18,927 nucleotides of DNA from NCBI GenBank assembly GCA_965602635.1, contig CBFCZU010000059.1, positions 1 to 18,927 on the forward strand. The letters run 5' to 3'. The translations under genes and the position numbers were made by a program. Under the pieces are notes generated by a model that searched no databases, had not been told where the DNA came from, and worked only from the letters and a program-made list of their open reading frames with translations. How positions within the stretch are numbered: position 1 is the stretch's first letter; every line of letters begins with the position of its first letter. This DNA is from CBFCZU01 sp965602635. Lineage in GTDB: Bacteria; Planctomycetota; Phycisphaerae; SM23-33. This document shows, piece by piece, positions 14,945-18,927 of this stretch.

Positions 14945-14966
14945 CCGGCCCGGGCAGCGCGGCCGG
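14945..14966 (+). terminator. Weak terminator-like hairpin before the tRNA gene
   Basis: CCGGCC and GGCCGG pair around a 10-base loop. There is no T-run immediately after; AAAAA on the same strand follows about 10 bases later. It lies 27 bases after the LTxxQ-protein stop. Confidence 0.35.
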
Positions 14967-14982
14967 GAGAGCGAAAAACTCC

Positions 14983-15011
14983 TTGAAATCCGCATGCCGC
15001 CAATCCAATAT
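14983..15011 (+). promoter_or_regulatory. Candidate promoter of the tRNA gene
   Basis: TTGAAA (14983-14988) and CAATAT (15006-15011) are 17 bp apart. The predicted start is about 8 bases before the mature tRNA 5' end. The -10 is weak. Confidence 0.45.
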
Positions 15012-15025
15012 GGCCCAGGCGTCGT

Positions 15026-15098
15026 GGCGGCGTAGCTCAGTCGGCAGAGCAAGGGATTCATAAGCCCTGGGTCACTGGTTCGAGTCCAGTCGCCGCCA
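15026..15098 (+). tRNA. tRNA with CAU anticodon, probably tRNA-Met (elongator)
   Basis: The cloverleaf folds fully. The acceptor is GGCGGCG/CGCCGCC, the D stem GCTC/GAGC, the T stem ACTGG/CCAGT with loop TTCGAGT, and the discriminator is A. The anticodon loop TTCATAA has anticodon CAT. The first acceptor pair is G-C, so it is not an initiator tRNA of the usual C-A type; elongator Met is more likely than Ile2 (lysidine), though sequence alone does not exclude Ile2. The last anticodon-stem pair (A31/G39) is a mismatch. The 3' CCA is not encoded. Length 73 nt. Confidence 0.9.
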
Positions 15099-15119
15099 GT
15101 CGATGCCTCAGGTTTTTGC

Positions 15120-15149
15120 TTGACAGAGTTTTATGGTCGCGGATATAAG
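15120..15149 (+). promoter_or_regulatory. Near-consensus promoter for the small membrane protein
   Basis: A perfect TTGACA (15120-15125) and TATAAG (15144-15149) are separated by 18 bp. The predicted start near 15156 leaves a leader of about 36 nt. This is the best sigma70-like promoter match on the plus strand before 15200. Confidence 0.65.
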
Positions 15150-15191
15150 CTGGCGCACTTTTCCACAGCGGCGCTCCAGAGGAGAAAAGAC

Positions 15192-15314
15192 ATGGCGAGC
15201 CTGCAAACGTTAGGCGCGATCTGGGGGATCTTCCAGTGGTACCACTTTGTGATGATGCTTGCCCTTGCCGGGTTGATCATCTTCATGGTCATGTACCGTC
15301 GCCGCCAGATGTAG
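15192..15314 (+). CDS. Small single-pass membrane protein, 40 aa, unknown function
   Basis: The peptide has one hydrophobic helix (about residues 15-34), beginning after an amphipathic FQWYH segment and ending in a YRRRQM positive cluster, so an N-out/C-in orientation is likely. The ATG at 15192 has AGAGGAGAAAAGAC upstream, a good ribosome-binding site, and the gene has its own strong promoter. An in-frame read-through to 15120 exists but would start inside the -35 box. I do not recognise a family. A role in a membrane complex or as a toxin-like or regulatory small protein is possible and unproven. It follows the tRNA gene by 93 bases and has no close downstream partner on the same strand until the ArsR gene 244 bases later. 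Confidence 0.65.
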   Translation: MASLQTLGAIWGIFQWYHFVMMLALAGLIIFMVMYRRRQM

Positions 15315-15431
15315 CCCGCCGGGCGACGGACCAGCCCGCGCGGAAGCCCCAGGTCGGCGGCACCCGGCGAGGTGGCGCCCCCCCTGGCGGGCGGGCCTGG
15401 GCATTCGGCGGGTGCATTAAATCTTGCGGTG

Positions 15432-15500
15432 GCTGCGGGCAATCGTAGCCGCAGCGCCGGTTTGGCGTACCTATAAGGATCCCCGGGGGGAACCCCGGGG
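15432..15500 (+). other. Two hairpins between the small membrane gene and the ArsR gene
   Basis: The first hairpin (15432-15455) pairs GCTGCGG with CCGCAGC. The second (15481-15500) pairs CCCCGGGG with CCCCGGGG around GGAA and is followed by TTTGCTCTGTTTT, so it may be a terminator for the small gene. TATAAG at 15472-15477 lies between them and could be a -10 for the ArsR gene, which would place the second hairpin in its leader; no convincing -35 is seen. Confidence 0.5.
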
Positions 15501-15558
15501 TTTGCTCTGTTTTCAGATCGGTTAGAGACATTTTTTCGTCTTCCGGAGTGACATCACC

Positions 15559-15849
15559 ATGAGTAAGGCAACTGGTTCCAGGCACGTGCAGACCCTCTGT
15601 AGGGTCTTCCGCGTACTCTCCGACGAAACCCGCGTGAAGCTCCTAGTGAACCTGCGCGGAGGGGAGCAGCACGTCTCCCGGCTGTGCAAAAAGCTGCGCC
15701 TCCCCCAGCCCACGGTCTCGCATCACCTGGGGCTGCTCCGCATCCACGGGCTTGTGCGGGCCCGCCGAGACGGGAAGCAGGTATTCTATTCCGTCAACAA
15801 GAGCGAATACGCCAAGGCCATGACGGCCATAAAGGCCGTCCTCGCCTGA
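15559..15849 (+). CDS. ArsR-family winged-helix transcriptional regulator
   Basis: A 96 aa ArsR-type winged helix. FRVLSDETRVKLLVNL (17-32) is the family start, LCKKLRLPQPTVSHHLGLLRIHGLVR (42-67) is the recognition helix region and the wing follows (RRDGKQVFYSV). Classical ArsR/SmtB metal sensors carry an ELCVCDL cysteine motif at the start of the recognition region. Here the place reads RLCKKL, with one cysteine only, so metal sensing by that site is unlikely. It binds DNA as a dimer; its target is unknown. The ATG at 15559 has GGAG about 10 nt upstream, slightly long. The next gene, holA, follows a strong hairpin, so the regulator is probably monocistronic. No obvious arsenic or metal genes are near. 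Confidence 0.88.
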   Translation: MSKATGSRHVQTLCRVFRVLSDETRVKLLVNLRGGEQHVSRLCKKLRLPQPTVSHHLGLLRIHGLVRARRDGKQVFYSVNKSEYAKAMTAIKAVLA

Positions 15850-15869
15850 AGCGCCGATCTTGCTGACGG

Positions 15870-15903
15870 GGGGCTGGCCCGGCTTGCCGGGTACAGCCCC
15901 TTT
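15870..15903 (+). terminator. Terminator after the ArsR gene
   Basis: GGGGCTG (15870-15876) pairs with CAGCCCC (15894-15900), with an inner CCCGG-CTTG-CCGGG stem, a G-U pair and one bulged A. TTT follows, then A. The hairpin is strong but the U-run is short. Confidence 0.65.
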
Positions 15904-15929
15904 ACATTGGTGCCCGTCCTGCGGACAAT
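15901..15929 (+). promoter_or_regulatory. Candidate promoter for holA
   Basis: TTTACA (15901-15906) and GACAAT (15924-15929) have an exact 17 bp spacer. The predicted start near 15936 gives a leader of about 27 nt. The -35 overlaps the tail of the preceding terminator. Confidence 0.45.
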
Positions 15930-15962
15930 GACTCTGTCAGTCTCGCCCGACGGGAATCAACG

Positions 15963-16865
15963 ATGCGCCCGACGCAGCTCAAGCCTCTGTATGTCCTGCA
16001 CGGGCAGGACGAGTTCCTTCGCGACGGGCACCGCCGCCGGATCGTCAGTCAGATCACGGGCGAGGCGGACCGGCAACTGGCGGTTGCCGATTTCGACTCC
16101 TCGGCGGAGCTGTCGGCCGTGCTCGACGAGCTGCGGACCGCGCCGCTGCTGGCGCCCCACCGGGCGGTCGTCGTCCGTGACGCCGACAGGTTCGTCACCG
16201 CCCATACCCAGGCCCTGGCGAGTTACCTTACTTCTCCCGCCGCCTCCGGCACGCTGGTGTTGCTGGTGAGCTCCTGGAAATCGACGTCCAGGGCCAAAGC
16301 CGAACTGGAGGCGTTTGCGGCCCTGGACAAGCTCGCCCGCAAGGCCGGCGAGTTCGTCAACTGCTCGGCCCCGAAGGAGTCGGAGCTGCCGCGGCACATC
16401 GAGCGGCTCGCGGGCCGGCGCGGCAAGCAGGTCTCACGCGACGCCGCCGCCCTGCTGGCGGCGTGGACGGGGGCCGACCTGGGACGGCTCGACGGCGAGC
16501 TGGAGAAGCTTGCCCTGTACGTCGGCCAGCGCGAGCGGATCGTCATCGAGGACGTGGGCGCCGTCGTGGTGGCGACGAATTCTCCGGCGCCCTTCGCGCT
16601 GCCGGACGCCATCGCCGCCGGGAGGGTCAGCCAGGCACTGACCGAGCTGGCGGCGCTGATGACCGCACGCGGCCAGGAATTACGCGTGCTGGGCCTGATC
16701 GCCTGGCAGCTCCGGCGAAGGCTCGGGGCCGGCGGGCGGACACGCGGACGCCCGGCCAGAACCCAGGTCCGCTTCCGCGACGTGCTCGCCGCCGACCTGG
16801 CAATCAAGACCGGCGCCGATCCGCTGACCACCATGCAGATGCTGGTGACAAAGCTCTGCCTCTAG
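15963..16865 (+). CDS. holA: DNA polymerase III delta subunit
   Basis: The 300 aa protein fits HolA, the delta subunit of the clamp loader, which opens the beta sliding clamp. Its order is the family's: LKPLYVLHGQDEFLRD at the start, an ELSAVLDELRTAPLLAPHRAVVVRDADRF core, a middle ELPRHIERLAGRRGKQVSRDAAALLAAWTGADLGRLDGELEKLALY block (about 140-185), a DAIAAGRVSQALTELAALM collar segment and an AWQLRRRL helix near the end. The ATG at 15963 is weakly supported by GGGAATCAACG upstream, but the family starts here. E. coli HolA is 343 aa, so this is somewhat short but complete. The radical SAM gene follows by about 90 bases. Confidence 0.9.
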   Translation: MRPTQLKPLYVLHGQDEFLRDGHRRRIVSQITGEADRQLAVADFDSSAELSAVLDELRTAPLLAPHRAVVVRDADRFVTAHTQALASYLTSPAASGTLVLLVSSWKSTSRAKAELEAFAALDKLARKAGEFVNCSAPKESELPRHIERLAGRRGKQVSRDAAALLAAWTGADLGRLDGELEKLALYVGQRERIVIEDVGAVVVATNSPAPFALPDAIAAGRVSQALTELAALMTARGQELRVLGLIAWQLRRRLGAGGRTRGRPARTQVRFRDVLAADLAIKTGADPLTTMQMLVTKLCL

Positions 16866-16956
16866 AGTACATTGAGGCACCCGAGCCGATGCTCGGAGGC
16901 GGCGCCGACGGCAGCCGGCTGACGTTCGTAGTGAATCCATGCGGCGCGGGGAGGTC

Positions 16957-18363
16957 ATGCGGATCCTGATCGTCCAGTTCGTTCCCTTCGGCAGGAGCCC
17001 GCCGCTGCCCCGGTTCGACCACGAGCTCGGCGTGGCCGCCGCCATGCTGCGGCAGGAGGGGTTCGAGCTCGCCCTGCTGCCGGCCGACGGCTACCGACCC
17101 GAGGCGCTGCACCAGGCCATTAACCTGCACCGTCCCGACCAGGTGCTGGTGGACATCCCCCCCACGTCCATCACCGCCGCCCACCGCACGATCGTTGACG
17201 TGGCCGAGAAGCACTTCCTGCCGGTCACCGTGGTGGGCATCCGGGCGACCTGCCGCCCGCGCGAGGCGATCAGCATACCCGGCGTGGCCGCACTGGTGGT
17301 CGGCGAATACGACCGGGCCGTGGTCGAGCTGTTGCGGTGCCTCCGCGACGGGGCCGACCCGGCCGGGACGGGCGAGAAGCCCGCCGTCGCGGGGGTGTGG
17401 GTCAACAGCGAGGATGGCCTCGTCCGCGGCGAGCCGGCCCCGCTGGCCGACGACCTCGACGCCCTGCCGCCGAGCGACCGGGAGCTTTTCGACACAGCGG
17501 GGACCGTCGCCGCCAGCGGCGAGATCGACTTCCAGGCCACCCGCGGCTGCCCGTGGTGGTGCGCCTTCTGCCTCAACGACTGGTACATGGACCTTTACGC
17601 CGCCGCGGGGCCGCTGCACCGCCGGCGAAGCATCGGCGGCCTGCTGGATGAAGTCTCCGCCGTCGTCCGCCGCTACGACCGAGCCCGGCGGGTCCGTTTC
17701 GTGGACCACCCGTTCGCCGCCGACATCGACTGGCTGGCCGACTTCGCCCACGACTACCCCCGCCGCTGCGCCCTGCCATACCGCTGCCACGTGCCGCTGA
17801 GCGCGCTGGACCAGCGCGTCCCGGCCATGCTCGCTCGCAGCGGATGCGAAACGGTCAGCGTCGAGGTCGGCTCGGGCAGCAGGTTCATTCGAGAGGAGGT
17901 CCTGGGCCTGCGCATGACCCGCCAGCAGATCGTCCGCGGAGTCGCCGCCCTCAAGGCCGAAGGGCTCCGCGTCGAGGGCAGCGTCTTTGTCGGAGCGCCC
18001 TACGAGTCCGAGGTATCGATCGACGAGACCATCGACCTGCTTGCCAGGCTTGACCTGGACGCCCTTCGGGCGCGGGTGTACTACCCCGTGCCCGGCACGC
18101 GCTCGGCCGAGATCTGCGCCGAGAACGGCTGGATCAGCGGGCGCGGGGAAGAGAACTTCCACGCCAACCGCAGCGTTCTGGACATGCCGTCGCTCGCGCC
18201 GGGGCAGATCGACGATATCGCCGCCCGCCTGGAGACGCTGGTTCGCCGGCGGCGGACGGGCTCTGTCTGGAGCTGGCTCCGCAGGATGCGGAAGCTCGCG
18301 GCCAAGCCGCTGCGGCTCAGACGCGCCAAGCGCCCGCCGGGAGGGTCCACCCGGCGGCGGTGA
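16957..18363 (+). CDS. Radical SAM protein with N-terminal B12-binding-like Rossmann domain
   Basis: The C-terminal half has the radical SAM cluster motif CPWWCAFC (C198, C202, C205), the CxxxCxxC that binds a [4Fe-4S] cluster, then an EVGSGSRFIREEVLG block of the TIM barrel. The N-terminus (about 1-130) is a Rossmann-like domain that begins MRILIVQF, as in cobalamin-binding radical SAM enzymes, but the base-off DxHxxG motif is not visible, so cobalamin binding is doubtful. Many such proteins are methyltransferases or ring-forming enzymes; the substrate here is unknown. An RRRRTG-type basic C-terminus (about 430-468) is unusual. I place the start at the ATG at 16957 by family alignment; an ATG six codons upstream at 16939 is possible, and neither has a good ribosome-binding site. 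Length 468 aa. Confidence 0.8.
   Translation: MRILIVQFVPFGRSPPLPRFDHELGVAAAMLRQEGFELALLPADGYRPEALHQAINLHRPDQVLVDIPPTSITAAHRTIVDVAEKHFLPVTVVGIRATCRPREAISIPGVAALVVGEYDRAVVELLRCLRDGADPAGTGEKPAVAGVWVNSEDGLVRGEPAPLADDLDALPPSDRELFDTAGTVAASGEIDFQATRGCPWWCAFCLNDWYMDLYAAAGPLHRRRSIGGLLDEVSAVVRRYDRARRVRFVDHPFAADIDWLADFAHDYPRRCALPYRCHVPLSALDQRVPAMLARSGCETVSVEVGSGSRFIREEVLGLRMTRQQIVRGVAALKAEGLRVEGSVFVGAPYESEVSIDETIDLLARLDLDALRARVYYPVPGTRSAEICAENGWISGRGEENFHANRSVLDMPSLAPGQIDDIAARLETLVRRRRTGSVWSWLRRMRKLAAKPLRLRRAKRPPGGSTRRR
18334..18357 (+). terminator. Hairpin at the very end of the radical SAM gene
   Basis: CCGCCGGG and CCCGGCGG pair around AGGGTCCA, ending 3 bases before the TGA stop. There is no U-run, so it may only stabilise the mRNA 3' end. 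The arms also encode the Pro/Gly/Arg-rich tail. Confidence 0.4.
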
Positions 18364-18456
18364 GACCGGGCCAACGGAATCCAGACGGCGGGCCAAGGGT
18401 CCCCCTTTCTAAGGTGTTCACCTGAGATCGCGGGGAACTTTTTCCGTAGATTTTCC

Positions 18457-18485
18457 TTGTCGCGCCTCCGTGGCAAATCTATAAT
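18457..18485 (+). promoter_or_regulatory. Promoter of the tetR-family gene
   Basis: TTGTCG (18457-18462), a 17 bp spacer and a perfect TATAAT (18480-18485) give a strong sigma70-like promoter. The predicted start is near 18492, inside the palindrome that follows. Confidence 0.7.
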
Positions 18486-18489
18486 GCTA

Positions 18490-18509
18490 ATGACTGACCG
18501 GTCAGTCAT
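18490..18509. promoter_or_regulatory. Perfect 20 bp palindrome, probable TetR-family operator
   Basis: ATGACTGACCGGTCAGTCAT is its own reverse complement. It starts 4 bases after the -10 box and covers the predicted +1, so a bound dimer would block transcription of the tetR gene. TetR-family sites are often palindromes with a GACC/GGTC core. Confidence 0.75.
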
Positions 18510-18571
18510 CGGCTTTGGGCATAGCGGGTCCGGGCCGGTCAGGCCGTGAGAGCGGCGGACAGGAAAGCGGA

Positions 18572-18927
18572 ATGTCATCCGGCAAAGGCAATCGGCGCGA
18601 TCGGATCCTGGCAGCGGCGGAGAAAGTCTTCGAGGCCCACAGCTACGCCGCCGCCACCATGGACGCGGTGGCGGCTGAGGCCGGCGTCGCTAAAGGCAGC
18701 ATCTACAATTACTTCGAGAGCAAGCACGACCTTTTTGCCCAGATATTCAAGGAGATGACCGCCGGCGAGATGGCCAGCGCCGATGAGCTTCTCGCGACCT
18801 CGGCCAGCGCCGCCGAGAAGCTCGCCGCCCTGCTGGACTACTGGTCGGCCCGCCTTGAGGAATACCAGCGAATGGGCCGGCTGGTGCTGGAGTTCTGGGC
18901 AACGGCCGCCCGCGAGGGCCAGCAGGG
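18572..18927 (+). CDS. TetR-family transcriptional regulator (truncated by window end)
   Basis: The N-terminal DNA-binding domain is clear: RRDRILAAAEKVFEAHSYAAATM, then the helix-turn-helix VAAEAGVAKGSIYNYFESKHDLF (about residues 33-55), as in TetR/AcrR proteins. The ligand-binding domain starts after about residue 60 and runs off the window at 18927, so 118 residues are visible and no stop is seen. ATG at 18572 follows AGGAAAGCGGA, a good ribosome-binding site. The promoter and a perfect palindrome just upstream suggest autorepression. TetR regulators often control adjacent efflux or lipid genes; those would lie beyond the window. Confidence 0.9.
   Translation, partial: MSSGKGNRRDRILAAAEKVFEAHSYAAATMDAVAAEAGVAKGSIYNYFESKHDLFAQIFKEMTAGEMASADELLATSASAAEKLAALLDYWSARLEEYQRMGRLVLEFWATAAREGQQ

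Noticed and set aside
15907..16269. A 120-codon plus-strand frame overlapping holA
   Set aside because: It is a frame-shifted shadow of holA, with Ser/Arg/Thr-rich low-complexity content.
16804..18396. 530-codon minus-strand frame opposite the radical SAM gene
   Set aside because: Antisense shadow; the plus-strand frame has the catalytic cysteines and family blocks.

Overview
The window looks like ordinary chromosome from a GC-rich, Gram-negative-type bacterium. The best guess is Planctomycetota, perhaps a Phycisphaerae-like lineage. The reasons are the wording of the GroEL and PSP1 proteins, exported proteins rich in Thr-Arg-Pro and Lys-Pro, and the ArsR-like and large membrane proteins, which resemble families I associate with that phylum. 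This is inference; no rRNA is present to settle it. No phage, transposase, integrase or CRISPR array is visible. Most genes are housekeeping, and I do not see a clear new multi-gene system.

Layout, 1-7700. A minus-strand PSP1/RicT-like gene with a long basic tail (1-1332) diverges from a plus-strand N-acetylmuramoyl-L-alanine amidase (1498-2181). The amidase converges, across a hairpin, on a minus-strand exported protein with two SH3b domains and a repetitive Lys/Pro/Glu tail (2255-3856). A HIT-family nucleotide hydrolase/transferase and a dGTPase-like HD hydrolase (4024-5710) form a tight plus-strand pair. They converge on a minus-strand multi-pass membrane protein (5812-7581) that has a textbook intrinsic terminator.

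Layout, 7700-14900. After a 370-base GC-rich, hairpin-rich leader comes a chaperone cluster: groEL1, groES, groEL2, dnaJ, grpE and an FmdB-type zinc-ribbon gene. dnaK is absent from it. The two GroELs differ in their C-termini: the first ends in a long Gly/Met/Pro tail, the second in a short charged end. A ~106 bp inverted-repeat element lies between groES and groEL2. Directly downstream is an exported helical protein with four LTxxQ-like motifs, similar in style to Spy/CpxP periplasmic chaperones, so cytosolic and possible periplasmic folding functions are neighbours.

Layout, 14900-18927. This part holds a CAU-anticodon tRNA (elongator Met is most likely), a 40-residue single-pass membrane protein behind a near-consensus promoter, an ArsR-type regulator without a recognisable metal site, holA (DNA polymerase III delta), a radical SAM protein with an N-terminal Rossmann-like domain, and the start of a tetR-family gene cut by the window end. 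The tetR gene has a consensus -10 box followed at once by a perfect 20 bp palindrome, the layout expected for autorepression. Promoters called here are sequence matches to sigma70-like boxes, not measured starts.
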